NCBI RefSeq assembly: GCF_004765605.1
Contig: NZ_SRLC01000001.1
Location: forward strand, 310,001-374,000
Direction: 5' to 3'
Length of the DNA stretch: 64,000 nt
Origin: Hymenobacter aquaticus
GTDB taxonomy: Bacteria > Bacteroidota > Bacteroidia > Cytophagales > Hymenobacteraceae
Part shown: positions 33,721 to 42,238 of the stretch, piece by piece
Layout of the letters: each line of letters starts with the position of its first letter
How positions within the stretch are numbered: the stretch's first letter is position 1
Position numbers and translations under genes: made by a program
The notes under the pieces: generated by a model
What the model was told of the DNA's origin: nothing
Databases searched by the model: none
Seen by the model: only the letters and a program-made list of their open reading frames with translations

Positions 33721-33956
33721 ACAGCAGGCCGCTACTTCCGGGTGCGGCACCGCCGCCGCTTTGGTTCAGGCAGGAATTACCTGACATACGGGAAAAGTAA
33801 GGCCGTAGCTGCTTCCGGGCAAGGGCCCGGCGGCCGGATCAGGAACAGAAAACGCCGGGCCGGGGGCAACGGGCTTGAAAATCAACCCGGAATAGCCGGC
33901 CTACGTTGTAAGCGCAACGTTTGTCGTACCCAACCGCCCGCCGGGCACCCTTCCTG

Positions 33957-34205
33957 ATGACGCTTCCCGCCCCAACCCCCGCACCCGCCGCGCCCACCGA
34001 CCCGAAAGACAAGTCCCAGCAGCAGGGCCCCACCCCCGATACGGCGCCCACGCCGGCCCCCGCGGCCCCGGAACCGGCCGAGCCCATCGAGCCAGCTTCA
34101 TCCGATACCGCCGCCGCCGACCCCGCGCCCGATACGGCCGCCGCCAGCGCCGACGAGTTGACCGACCCCGGCGCCAGCTCCACCGACGACGCGCACCCGC
34201 TGTAG
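33957..34205 (+). CDS. Pro/Ala/Asp-rich low-complexity protein
   Basis: An 82-residue frame starting MTLPAPTPAPAAPTDPKDKS and ending with an acidic AsaDELTDPGASS-type tail. It has no Trp, Cys or hydrophobic helix, and it would be intrinsically disordered and acidic. No family is recognised. Codon use (strong GC at third positions) supports coding, but GC-rich low-complexity DNA can look similar. It lies between the divergent AsmA gene and the secreted protein at 34291. Confidence 0.4.
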   Translation: MTLPAPTPAPAAPTDPKDKSQQQGPTPDTAPTPAPAAPEPAEPIEPASSDTAAADPAPDTAAASADELTDPGASSTDDAHPL

Positions 34206-34290
34206 CCCGCCCCGCCCGATGGAATGCTTTGGCCGGAGCCGGGGTTTTGCCGGAGTTCGCGCATCTTTGCCGCTCTACCTACTCTGCTGA

Positions 34291-34788
34291 ATGAACTACC
34301 TGCTGCTTTCCCTGGCTGGCCTGCTGGCGCTGCCGGCCCTGGGTCAGAAAAAACACGTGCCCGCCCGCAAGCCGGTGCACGCCACGCCGGTGCGGCCCGT
34401 GCCCGTTGCGGGGCCCCAGCCCATCCTGGTTTCCCTGGCCATGCTGCAGGGCAAATGGCAGTCGGTGGACGACAAGCGCGAGTTCTGGATTGTGAAAGGC
34501 ACCGAGCTGACGATGCGCTACGTGACCAGCGGCACCAGCACCGACGACGACGTGCTGCGCCTGCAGGTGACGGATACCTGCGCGGCCACCTGCGCAACGC
34601 TGGCCGCCCACACCGTGGCCAAGGGCGACTACCTGGCCGTCGTCGACGTGGCCTGTAGCGCCCCGCTGTGCTACAGCGTGGTCGACGTTTCGGCGGCCGC
34701 CCTGACCCTGAGCTACACGGCCCGGGGCAACACCCTGCGGTTTCGGCGGGTGAAAGAGGCCGTTGAGCCAAAGCTGCGGCTGCCGTAA
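34291..34788 (+). CDS. Secreted lipocalin-like hypothetical protein
   Basis: A 165-residue protein with a signal peptide (NYLLLSLAGLLALPALGQ). A Pro/basic linker follows (ARKPVHATPVRPVPVAG), then a roughly 110-residue domain beginning LQGKWQSVDDKREFWIVKG and ending LTLSYTARGNTLRFRRVKE. The 'l.G.W.s.dd' start and closing strands suggest a small lipocalin-type beta barrel, and four cysteines (CAATC, C, LC) could form disulfides. Function unknown. Confidence 0.65.
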   Translation: MNYLLLSLAGLLALPALGQKKHVPARKPVHATPVRPVPVAGPQPILVSLAMLQGKWQSVDDKREFWIVKGTELTMRYVTSGTSTDDDVLRLQVTDTCAATCATLAAHTVAKGDYLAVVDVACSAPLCYSVVDVSAAALTLSYTARGNTLRFRRVKEAVEPKLRLP

Positions 34789-34892
34789 AACGAAAAAACG
34801 CAATTTTGCCGGGCCGCAGCCGAGGTGCGCCTAAAGTGCGTAGGTTGGCCGGCGCAACTCCCGTGTTTTCTCCCGCCTATTTTTTTACCCCG

Positions 34893-35480
34893 ATGAAGTT
34901 TTCCTCCCTGACCCTGGCGGCTGCCAGCGCCCTGCTGCTGGCCAGCTGCAACCAGACGCCTCCCGCCGCCGAGCAAACCAGCCCCGACGCCACCACCGCC
35001 ACCGCGCCCGCCGCCGATACCGCGGCGGCCCCCGCCGCTGCCGCCGCCGACACGGCCACCGCTGCCGCGACTCCGGCCGCGGCCCCCGCCGCCAGCACCA
35101 CCGAAAACCTGAAAATCAGCTTCAGCTTCAAGCCCGGCCCCAGCTCCGAAGAGCGCAAAACCAGCGCCCACCTGCTGCTCAAAGGCTCCAAAGACCAGGA
35201 CATCGACCTGGGCCAGTTCAGCGGCAAGCCCGACGTGGTCGACAAGGCGAAAGCCAAGCTGGCCGGCTTCCCTGGCGACATGCTCATGGGCTTCCGCAGC
35301 TACGACCCCGGCTCGGGCACCAGCTACGATCTGGCCGTGATGAACGTGGGCGGCCGTACGCTGCGCATTGTGCAGCGCAAGGTGGAGGAGACGGCCGACA
35401 AGGCTCCCGAATTCCAGACCTCGCGCGAAATTCCGCTGCCCGCCAATGCCGTAGTGGCCGTGGCGCCCAGCAAGAAGTAG
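34893..35480 (+). CDS. Lipoprotein with Ala/Thr-rich spacer, hypothetical
   Basis: A 195-residue protein. The lipobox LLLASC (Cys at about residue 19) marks a lipoprotein. Residues 22-70 are an Ala/Thr/Asp/Pro-rich flexible linker. The C-terminal 120 residues form a compact domain (ENLKISFSFKPGPSSEERK, SYDLAVMNVGGRTLRIVQRK). It would be anchored in the outer or inner membrane facing the periplasm. The domain is unknown to me. A perfect bidirectional terminator follows 56 bp after the stop. Confidence 0.7.
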   Translation: MKFSSLTLAAASALLLASCNQTPPAAEQTSPDATTATAPAADTAAAPAAAAADTATAAATPAAAPAASTTENLKISFSFKPGPSSEERKTSAHLLLKGSKDQDIDLGQFSGKPDVVDKAKAKLAGFPGDMLMGFRSYDPGSGTSYDLAVMNVGGRTLRIVQRKVEETADKAPEFQTSREIPLPANAVVAVAPSKK

Positions 35481-35535
35481 TTTTTGCGCCGGCCCGGCGC
35501 CGCGCCTCCAGCCCGGACGGGGTGAAGCGCTGCGT

Positions 35536-35573
35536 AAAAAAAGCCCCGCTGACCTAGGTCAGCGGGGCTTTTT
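35536..35573. terminator. Perfect bidirectional intrinsic terminator
   Basis: The sequence is A5-AGCCCCGCTGACC-TA-GGTCAGCGGGGCT-T5, so A-run, GC stem and T-run are symmetric. It closes the lipoprotein gene. The rest of the 358-bp gap (35481-35838) holds no gene; an AT-rich TATATTTA at 35724-35731 resembles a -7 box without a well-spaced TTG. Confidence 0.9.
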
Positions 35574-35838
35574 GGCGGGGCAGGAGCAGCTACCGTTCCG
35601 CTTCGAGCACAGCATATGAATACCTGCTGGTTGGCGTCTTCCAGGGAGTTGCTGCCGCCGGTGGCCCGGGTCAGTCTTGTTTTGTTCCCGGGTGGCGGGT
35701 AAGGATTCATCCCGTATTTTTTCTATATTTAGCTGAGGGCTAGCTGCTACAATGGCCTTGCAAAGGTGATTTCGCCGGAAGCTAGCCTTGTTGATCTGGT
35801 AAATTGTCCTATTTCATGGTTTACTTTAACTGCGCGGT

Positions 35839-36237
35839 ATGAATCAGAATAACACATTGCTCGGCCCGATGAAAGATGCCGACCACCGGGAAGTAGGCGG
35901 GGTGCAGGTCGACGTGGTGCGCACCGGGGCGGCCCGCGTCAAGCGCATCGTGTATCCGGTTGGGTTTCGGTGGTCCCAGAACCTGAAGGCCATTGTGGGC
36001 ACGCCCTTGTGCATGCACGCCCACGTGGGCTTTCTGGCCCAGGGCCAAATCAATATTCAGTATGCCGATGGGGTGGTGGAAACGTTCGTGGCGCCCCAGG
36101 CCGTGGCCATCGAGCCGGGCCACGACGGCTGGGTAGTGGGCGAGGAGCCCGCCATCCTGATTGAGTTTGACTTTGAGCGCGACACCGTGGAGCGGCTCGA
36201 ATTGCCCCTCACCCACAGCCCCAGCGCCATTTCCTGA
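35839..36237 (+). CDS. Small cupin-fold protein
   Basis: A 132-residue protein. VRTGAARVKRIVYPVGFRWS, CMHAHVGFLAQGQINIQYAD and AVAIEPGHDGWVVGEEPAIL give the beta-barrel pattern of a single-domain cupin, with HAHVG, the later H (PGHDGW) and E residues as possible metal ligands. Members of this small cupin group are uncharacterised. It starts shortly after an AT-rich region and converges with the DinB gene. Confidence 0.68.
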   Translation: MNQNNTLLGPMKDADHREVGGVQVDVVRTGAARVKRIVYPVGFRWSQNLKAIVGTPLCMHAHVGFLAQGQINIQYADGVVETFVAPQAVAIEPGHDGWVVGEEPAILIEFDFERDTVERLELPLTHSPSAIS

Positions 36238-36262
36238 CCTGCCGCCCGCCGCCCCAACGCCA

Positions 36263-36297
36263 CGCAACCCCGACCAGCACGTCTGGTCGGGGTTGCG
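36263..36297. terminator. Strong hairpin between convergent cupin and DinB genes
   Basis: CGCAACCCCGACCAG (36263-36277) and CTGGTCGGGGTTGCG (36283-36297) form a 15-bp perfect stem with loop CACGT. No T-run follows. It lies between two convergent stops and probably ends both transcripts. Confidence 0.55.
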
Positions 36298-36317
36298 GAA
36301 CGGCGGCCCGGTAGGCG

Positions 36318-36842
36318 CTACGCTACCCAAGTAAATTCGTCGGCCGAGGGGCCGTAGATATAGGGCAGGGGCACGTCGAGCAGGCGCAGGTACACGGTCA
36401 GCTGGCCGCGGTGGTGAATCATGTGGCTGATCAGGTGGCGCACGATTTCGGCCCGGGTCTGCTCCAGCAGTACTTCCTCGCCCCGGCGCAGCGTCCAGAG
36501 CACGTCGAAGGCTTCGGCCGGCGCGGCGGTCAGGGCCGCGGTGGCGGAGGCGCCGTTGGTGGCCAGGCGCTCCAGCAGCTCAGCGACGCTGGCCGCTTTG
36601 GCGGGGTTTCCCGTCTCAAACTGGTTCAGGTCCAACTCCGTCGCCTGCATGGTCATGTCGATGCCGCCCAGCAAGTCGGCAATGTGGGTGGCCAGCACCG
36701 TCAGCGTCATGGATTTGGGGTGGGGCTGCCAGCCGAGCTGGTCTGCCGGAATCCGGGTCAGTAGGCGGCGGGTCAGCTCCAGTTCGTGGTCAATTTCGGA
36801 AACCAGGGCCTGGGCAAGGGGAGTGAGGGTGGCAGTCAGCAT
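36318..36842 (-). CDS. DinB-family protein
   Basis: A 174-residue four-helix-bundle protein. It has LVSEIDHELELTRRLLTRIP and QLGWQPHPKSMTLTVLATHI (first metal His), then EIVRHLISHMIHHRGQLTVYLRL with the H...HH..Q pattern near residue 150. These are the DinB metal-binding positions. In Gram-positive relatives such proteins act as bacillithiol/mycothiol-dependent transferases; in Bacteroidota the reaction is usually unknown. I start at MLTATL (36842), because the longer frame runs into non-coding DNA. Confidence 0.85.
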   Translation of the reverse strand: MLTATLTPLAQALVSEIDHELELTRRLLTRIPADQLGWQPHPKSMTLTVLATHIADLLGGIDMTMQATELDLNQFETGNPAKAASVAELLERLATNGASATAALTAAPAEAFDVLWTLRRGEEVLLEQTRAEIVRHLISHMIHHRGQLTVYLRLLDVPLPYIYGPSADEFTWVA

Positions 36843-36970
36843 CTGCGGAAGTAGGTTTGGGGTGAATGATGGCTCAAACCTAGCGGCCCCCAGTGACAGC
36901 CCTATGTCAGCAGGCGGCGGGTATGTTGAAAAAAATATCCGCGGCCTACTGCCGGCGGCTGGCGTCGGGC

Positions 36971-37924
36971 TTAGCCAAAGCACGCATACGCCCTGTGGGC
37001 CAGCTCGCGCACCCGCTCCCGCAGCTCCACCGGCGCGACGATGGTGACCTGCCCGGCGAAGAGCAGCAGCCAGCGGGCCAGGTACTCGGGCTGGCCGGTG
37101 AGAAAGGTGATTTCCAGCTCGCCCGCGGCCGTGGTTTGCTCCTGCACCGCGCCGAAATGGTGCTTGTTTTCCTGCACCCGGGCCGCCGCTTCCGGGGCGA
37201 AGCGCACCAGCATGGGCTGGGCCTGCCGCCCGGCGGCCTGCTGCGCCCAGTACGACTGCAGCGTCTCGGGCCGGGGGGCAAACTGCTCGTCGCGCAGGTG
37301 CAGGTTCACGATTCGGTCGAGGCGGAAGTCACGGAACTCCTGGCGCAGCCGGCAAAAGCCCACCACGTGCCAGTAGTGGCCGAAGTAGATGCCGATGGGC
37401 TCCAGCTCGCGCTGGGAAGCCGTGCCCTGGTAGCCGGCCCGGTAGTCGAGGCCCACCACGCGCTGGTCGGCAATGGCCGTGAGCAGGCGCTGATGGATGT
37501 TGGCGGGCGGCGCGTGCGGCGTGCCGCCGGGCCGCCCGGTGGGCAGAATCGTGATGCGCGGACCCAGATCTTCGAGGTAGTCCCGGTCGGTGCGGCGCAG
37601 CACGGCCCGCAGCTTGTCCATGGCCGCGCTGCTGAGCTGGGCCGAGTGCGCATCGGTAAGCCGGCTCACCAGCTTTTCGGCCGTGAGCAGGGCCGTGGCT
37701 TCCTCGCGCGAGAACATGACCGGCGGCAGCCGGTAGCCATCGGCCAGGCAGTAGCCCACGCCCGCCTCCCCGCTCAGGGGCACCCCGGCTTCTTCCAGGG
37801 TGCGCAGGTCGCGGTAGATGGTGCGCAAACTCACGCCGTAGCGCTGGGCCAGCTCGGGGCCCTTCACCACGCGCTTGGCCTGCAATTGAATCAGAATGGC
37901 GGTGATACGGTCGAAGCGGTTCAT
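36971..37924 (-). CDS. WYL-domain transcriptional regulator (YafY-type)
   Basis: A 317-residue protein. The N-terminal winged HTH reads NRFDRITAILIQLQAKRVVK, ELAQRYGVSLRTIYRDLRTL. The middle WYL domain begins RVVGLDYRAGYQGTASQREL and has FYFGHYWHVVGFCRLRQEFR-like strands ending in DFRLDRI, and a C-terminal WCX domain follows. WYL proteins sense small ligands or nucleic acid and often control the adjacent gene. Five copies of an ATAAGGTACA-type site lie in the 303-bp divergent region between it and selO. Confidence 0.88.
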   Translation of the reverse strand: MNRFDRITAILIQLQAKRVVKGPELAQRYGVSLRTIYRDLRTLEEAGVPLSGEAGVGYCLADGYRLPPVMFSREEATALLTAEKLVSRLTDAHSAQLSSAAMDKLRAVLRRTDRDYLEDLGPRITILPTGRPGGTPHAPPANIHQRLLTAIADQRVVGLDYRAGYQGTASQRELEPIGIYFGHYWHVVGFCRLRQEFRDFRLDRIVNLHLRDEQFAPRPETLQSYWAQQAAGRQAQPMLVRFAPEAAARVQENKHHFGAVQEQTTAAGELEITFLTGQPEYLARWLLLFAGQVTIVAPVELRERVRELAHRAYACFG

Positions 37925-37965
37925 AGCGGCCGGAAAATTACCGATTCTGCCCGAAGCCCACCGAG

Positions 37966-38106
37966 TGTACCTTGCGGCGGGGTAGCCGGGCCGCCGGCTT
38001 CCGGCAGCTTTCCGGGAGTATGGAGTTGTACCTTATGCGGCCGGCTTTTCTAGAATAAGGTACACATCTGTACCCTATTCCGGCAAAGCTGTTCGGATAA
38101 GGTACA
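37966..38106. promoter_or_regulatory. Array of five ATAAGGTACA-type sites between WYL regulator and selO
   Basis: TGTACCTTGC (37966), TGTACCTTAT (38027), ATAAGGTACA (38055), TGTACCCTAT (38069) and ATAAGGTACA (38097) are copies of one 10-mer, two of them inverted. The 38055/38069 pair makes a dyad GAATAAGGTACA-N4-TGTACCCTATTC. They fill the region between the divergent regulator and selO, as expected of operators for an autoregulated WYL protein. Confidence 0.5.
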
Positions 38107-38227
38107 GCTACGGGCCCGGCCCGGCCGCCCAAACAAGCCCACCGAAACCTTGTTGGCGAACTTGCGGCCTCGTCCCTGCTGTTGCCAGGTGCTGCGCTGC
38201 TTCCAGCTTACTTTCTTTTCTCTACTG

Positions 38228-39829
38228 ATGCCCACTTTGCCAACGATAGATCAGGCCGCTTTTCAGAACTCCTTCGTGGAGGAAATGCGCGGCGACGACT
38301 CCCTGCACAACGTGCCCCGGCAGGTGCCGGGCTACCACTACTCCCGGGTGCGGCCCACGCCGGTGGCGGCTCCCCGGCTGCTGGCCTGGGCCGATGAGCT
38401 GGCCGATTTTCTGGGCTTGCGCAAGCCCGCCGAGCGGGGCCCGGCCGTGGAAGCCCTGGCCGGCAACCGCGTCACCGACACCATGAAGCCCTTTGCCGCC
38501 CGCTACGGGGGCCACCAGTTTGGCTCCTGGGCTGGGCAGCTCGGCGACGGGCGGGCCATTTCCCTGGGCGAAATCGTGGCCTCCGATGGCCGGCCCTGGG
38601 AAATTCAGCTCAAGGGCGCGGGCCCCACGCCCTACTCGCGCCGCGCCGACGGCCGGGCCGTGCTGCGCTCCTCGGTGCGGGAGTTTCTGTGCAGCGAGGC
38701 CATGCACTACCTGGGCGTGCCCACCACCCGCGCCCTGAGCCTGGTCAGTACCGGCGACGCGGTGGTGCGCGACATGTTCTACAACGGCAACCCCCAGGCC
38801 GAGCCCGGCGCCATCGTGGCCCGGGTGGCGCCCACGTTTGTGCGGTTTGGCAACTTTCAGCTGCTGGCCGCCAGTGGGGAGCTCGACAACCTGCGGGCCC
38901 TGGCCGACTACGTTATCCGGCGCTACTACCCCGAGCTGGGCGCGCCGACGGAGCCGACGGTGTACGTGCGCTGGTTTGAGGAAATCTGCCGCCGCACGGC
39001 CGTCATGATTGCGCACTGGATGTCGGTGGGCTTCGTGCACGGGGTGATGAACACCGACAACATGAGCATTCTGGGCCTGACCATCGACTACGGCCCCTAC
39101 GGCTGGCTGGAGCCCTACGACCCCGACTGGACGCCCAACACCACCGACTTCGGCACCCGCCGCTACGCCTACGGGCAGCAGCCCAACGTGGGCCTCTGGA
39201 ACCTGTGGCAGCTGGCCCGGGCCCTGGCCCACCTGGTGCCCAACCCCGAGCTGCTGCGCCCCGCCCTGGATTTGTACTCGGCCACGTTTGCCGCCACCCG
39301 CCACGAAATGCTGCTGGGCAAGCTGGGCCTCACCGACCAGGCCGACGCCGCCGACCAGGCGCTGTTTGAGGACCTGAACGAAGCCCTGGCCGCAGCGGAA
39401 GCCGACCTGACGCTGTTTTTCCGCCGCCTGTCGCACGCCGCCCCGGCCGTGCTGGCAACGCCCGAGGCAGAAGCGGCAACCTGGCAGGAGCTGCTGGCCG
39501 CCGCGTGCTACACCGACCAGCCCGAAGCCCAGCAGAAGCTGCGCCAATGGCTGCCGCGCTACCTGCGGCGGCTCCGGCAGGAAACGGCCGCGCCGGCCGC
39601 CATCCGGGCCCAGATGCTGGCCGCCAACCCCAAGTACGTGCTGCGCAACTACCTGGCCCAGCAGGCCATCGAAGCCGCCGAGGCCGGCGACCTGTCGGTG
39701 CTGAACCGCCTGATGCAGGTGCTCAAAACGCCCTTCGCCGAGCAGCCCGAACACGACGAGCTGGCCGCCAAGCGCCCCGAATGGGCCCGCGAAAAGCCCG
39801 GCTGCGCCACGCTTTCGTGCAGCTCGTAG
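38228..39829 (+). CDS. selO: Protein adenylyltransferase SelO (YdiU/UPF0061), Cys form
   Basis: A 533-residue pseudokinase-fold enzyme that transfers AMP from ATP to protein side chains. It has KPFAARYGGHQFGSWAGQLG, GRAISLGEIV, ELQLKGAG-type IQLKGAGPTPYSRRADGRAV, SVREFLCSEAMHYLGVPTTR, HGVMNTDNMSILGLTIDYGP and the metal-binding YDPDWTPNTTD. The C terminus is ATLSCSS, with Cys at the antepenultimate position where eukaryotic SelO carries selenocysteine. In E. coli it is linked to redox stress. The start at 38228 gives the usual family N terminus. Confidence 0.92.
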   Translation: MPTLPTIDQAAFQNSFVEEMRGDDSLHNVPRQVPGYHYSRVRPTPVAAPRLLAWADELADFLGLRKPAERGPAVEALAGNRVTDTMKPFAARYGGHQFGSWAGQLGDGRAISLGEIVASDGRPWEIQLKGAGPTPYSRRADGRAVLRSSVREFLCSEAMHYLGVPTTRALSLVSTGDAVVRDMFYNGNPQAEPGAIVARVAPTFVRFGNFQLLAASGELDNLRALADYVIRRYYPELGAPTEPTVYVRWFEEICRRTAVMIAHWMSVGFVHGVMNTDNMSILGLTIDYGPYGWLEPYDPDWTPNTTDFGTRRYAYGQQPNVGLWNLWQLARALAHLVPNPELLRPALDLYSATFAATRHEMLLGKLGLTDQADAADQALFEDLNEALAAAEADLTLFFRRLSHAAPAVLATPEAEAATWQELLAAACYTDQPEAQQKLRQWLPRYLRRLRQETAAPAAIRAQMLAANPKYVLRNYLAQQAIEAAEAGDLSVLNRLMQVLKTPFAEQPEHDELAAKRPEWAREKPGCATLSCSS

Positions 39830-39890
39830 GCCGTCAAGGATAAGGCGGCTTTCTGCCGCTGACTCTAAAGCTTACCGCGCCCTGAACGCG

Positions 39891-39928
39891 CAAACGCTCC
39901 TTACCGCCGCAGTGGTAAGGAGCGTTTG
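39891..39928. terminator. Hairpin terminator after selO
   Basis: CAAACGCTCCTTACC (39891-39905) and GGTAAGGAGCGTTTG (39914-39928) form a 15-bp perfect stem with an 8-nt loop. The stem ends in AAA/TTT but no long T-run follows. It is 62 bp after the selO stop and faces a convergent gene, so it may serve both. Confidence 0.65.
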
Positions 39929-40023
39929 TATGTTCAAGACTAACCGGGAAAAGCCTGCTGCGCGGCTAAGGGCAGCGCGGGGCGGAGTTGGCCTGCAAGA
40001 TGCCGCCGGCTAGGCAAGTGGGG

Positions 40024-40542
40024 TTAGCGGTAGTCCTTGTCCTTGAGCTTGCCCATAATGGCCCCGGGAAAGGCGTGGCTGAGGTCGTAGTCGACCAGGG
40101 CCGCGTAGAGCTTCTCGTTGTTGAAGCGGGCCAGCTTACCAATGCCCACGCCCCCGAATACGCCAAATAAAAGGCCCCAGCCCAGCGGCGTCACCTCGAC
40201 GGTGGTCGTGCCCGAGTCGGTGGTTTTGGTGCCGGTTTGGCTGGCTACGGCCCCGATAACGCCGGCCCCGGTGAGCAGCCATACCACGCCGCCCGTATGC
40301 TTGCGGCTGAACAGGTGCACCACGGCGCGGGCTTCTTTGTCGTCGGCGTAGCGCTGGTAGAGGTAGTCCTTGTACTTCTGGCCTTTCACCTGGGCCGGCC
40401 GCAGCAGCGGGGTGGCGCGCGTGGCCACGGAGGGAGCTGCGGGCCCGGTTTCGGCGGCCGGGGTAGTGGTTTGGGCGAAGCTGCCCACGCTCAGGCTGCC
40501 GACAAAAGCAGCGGTAATGATGCTGCGACGTAAAAATGACAT
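40024..40542 (-). CDS. Secreted/membrane hypothetical protein
   Basis: A 172-residue protein with a signal peptide (SFLRRSIITAAFVGSLSVGS, cleavage after FAQ). A soluble part (KGQKYKDYLYQRYADDKEAR) follows, then two hydrophobic Gly-rich helices (TGGVVWLLTGAGVIGAVA and LGWGLLFGVFGGVGIGKLAR) and a tail LYAALVDYDLSHAFPGAIMG. The helical pair around a polar turn suggests a small membrane protein. An alternative start one codon upstream (40545) is equally possible. No family is recognised. Confidence 0.65.
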   Translation of the reverse strand: MSFLRRSIITAAFVGSLSVGSFAQTTTPAAETGPAAPSVATRATPLLRPAQVKGQKYKDYLYQRYADDKEARAVVHLFSRKHTGGVVWLLTGAGVIGAVASQTGTKTTDSGTTTVEVTPLGWGLLFGVFGGVGIGKLARFNNEKLYAALVDYDLSHAFPGAIMGKLKDKDYR

Positions 40543-40663
40543 CAACTAAGGGAGTAAAGAGAGGAAAAATCGGGAAGGCAATGCCGCTAATATACCGGGT
40601 TTTGGCCCAGGCTTCAGGACTCTTTTCCAGTTTGGTGCCCCGGTCGCGGCGGCGGGCCCGGCG

Positions 40664-41146
40664 TCAGGACCAGTTGCCGAGCAGGCGGCGCAGCAGCACC
40701 AGCTGGCCCATGTGGTAGGAGGTGTGGTCGGCGATGAGCATGGCCTCGCGCAGCAGGTTCTGGCCCGTGCCGTGGGGCAGGGGCGCCAGCAGGTCGCGGG
40801 CCGGGTCCTGGAGCAGGGCCAGAAACTGGTTCCGGTCGTGCCGGATACTGCGGAGCGTGGCCTGGAAGGTGGCTTCGTCGGCTTCGTTAGCGGCGGCGGG
40901 CCAGTAGCCGGCGGGCCACTCCGGGGAGCCGTGGGTGGCGTCGCGGCAGAACTCCAGGATATCCCACTGGGCAATGCGGATGTGCTCGACCAGCTCCCAA
41001 AGCGTGTAGGGCACCTGGGGCACGCGGCGGTTGAGGTCGGCGGCGGGAATGTCGGCGCAGGCTTCTTCGAGCGAGGCGTGGGCAAAGCCTTTTTCGAGCA
41101 GGCTTTTCAGCTCGGCCACGATGGTGGCGCGGGTGGATGATTCCAT
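40664..41146 (-). CDS. DinB-superfamily protein
   Basis: A 160-residue protein. RRVPQVPYTLWELVEHIRIA gives the first metal His region and ADHTSYHMGQLVLLRRLLG the second (H..YH..Q), matching the DinB fold. Q..ll..lrhDRNQFLALLQD lies between. It is 114 bp from the neighbouring secreted-protein gene on the same strand and only distantly similar to the DinB protein at 36318. Start chosen at MESSTRAT. Confidence 0.84.
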   Translation of the reverse strand: MESSTRATIVAELKSLLEKGFAHASLEEACADIPAADLNRRVPQVPYTLWELVEHIRIAQWDILEFCRDATHGSPEWPAGYWPAAANEADEATFQATLRSIRHDRNQFLALLQDPARDLLAPLPHGTGQNLLREAMLIADHTSYHMGQLVLLRRLLGNWS

Positions 41147-41327
41147 AAGGAGAAGAGCGGGGAAGCAGGATAAAACTACTGGGCCAGCGGCGGCATTCAG
41201 CCGCCAAGCCAGCTCAAAGATGCGCACAAGCAAGCGGCCGGAATATACAGGTGCCGGCAATTAATTCTGTACTTTTCAACCCTATCTGTTGCAACGACTC
41301 TTTACTACAGCCATTTTTTACCAGCCC

Positions 41328-42065
41328 ATGAAACCGACTTATCTACTCCTGATGACCGGTCTGGTGGCCGCTTCCTGCCAAAAGCAGGCCGCAGTCGAGC
41401 CCGCTGAAGTGCCGGACCCGAACTGGGTGAAGCTGGAAATTTCCACTGAATTTTCCAGTGACGCGGCCTATTCCGTTGCGGGCGACCTGGACCGGACGCT
41501 GCTGGTGGCCACCAAGCAGAAAGTGTATGCCTCCAGCGACCAAGGGAAAACCTGGCGGGAAAGCCACGACTTTAATGGCCCCGTCCCCGGCCTGCTGCAG
41601 CGCCACGACACGGTATTTGCCCTGACGTTCACCCAGACCAATGCGCTGGGCCAGACGGTAGCCTCCTTCGCCGACATATATACCGCCGACTTTGGCACCA
41701 CCTGGCACTACACCGCCGAGAACTACGCCTACGACGAGTATCGCACCATGAGCCGGCCCATCGGACTGGTAACCACGGCGGCTACTACCACCTACCGGAT
41801 CCGGGAAAACTCCAAGCCTATGCCCAACTCCACCTCCCGGCTAAATACGGCTTCTGATCTGCTGCGGCTGGCGGGTGCGGTCCAGAAGGAGCTGGGCTTA
41901 CCCGCCCGGCACTACCTCAACAACCTGCACCTCGATGCCCAAAACCGCCTGTACGTGGCCGCTTCAGGGCTGCGCTTCGATGCCACGACCGGCGAGGCTA
42001 TTCCGCCGGAAAAAGGCAAAAAGCAGCCGGCTATCCTCTACGTGTCGCGCCAGCCGCACCCCTAG
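41328..42065 (+). CDS. Lipoprotein with BNR-type motif, hypothetical
   Basis: A 245-residue protein with lipobox LVAASC at about residue 16. It includes KQKVYASSDQGKTWRESHDF, whose SSDQGKTW is a BNR/Asp-box, and a second weaker DFGTTWHYTAEN. These suggest one or two blades of a beta-propeller-like domain, though the protein is too short for a full sialidase-type propeller. The C-terminal NLHLDAQNRLYVAASGLRFD repeats the same strand pattern. It is surface- or periplasm-exposed; function unknown. Confidence 0.65.
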   Translation: MKPTYLLLMTGLVAASCQKQAAVEPAEVPDPNWVKLEISTEFSSDAAYSVAGDLDRTLLVATKQKVYASSDQGKTWRESHDFNGPVPGLLQRHDTVFALTFTQTNALGQTVASFADIYTADFGTTWHYTAENYAYDEYRTMSRPIGLVTTAATTTYRIRENSKPMPNSTSRLNTASDLLRLAGAVQKELGLPARHYLNNLHLDAQNRLYVAASGLRFDATTGEAIPPEKGKKQPAILYVSRQPHP

Positions 42066-42100
42066 CGGTAGGCATCCGCCCTTGGGCTTTTACCCCCGCG

Positions 42101-42128
42101 AAGCCCCCGGCATGTGCCGGGGGCTTTG
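42101..42128 (+). terminator. Intrinsic terminator
   Basis: AAGCCCCCGGC (42101-42111), loop ATGT and GCCGGGGGCTT (42116-42126) followed by TTG, 35 bp after the lipoprotein stop. The stem is strong and the T-run short. Confidence 0.75.
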
Positions 42129-42238
42129 TCGTTATTGCCGGCCTCGGCCACTGCCCCGGCTGAAAGCAGACTGCCGGCTTGCTGCAACCCCGGAGCATAA
42201 TGGCGTTACATTTAGCCTGCACCACCAACTCTACTTCC

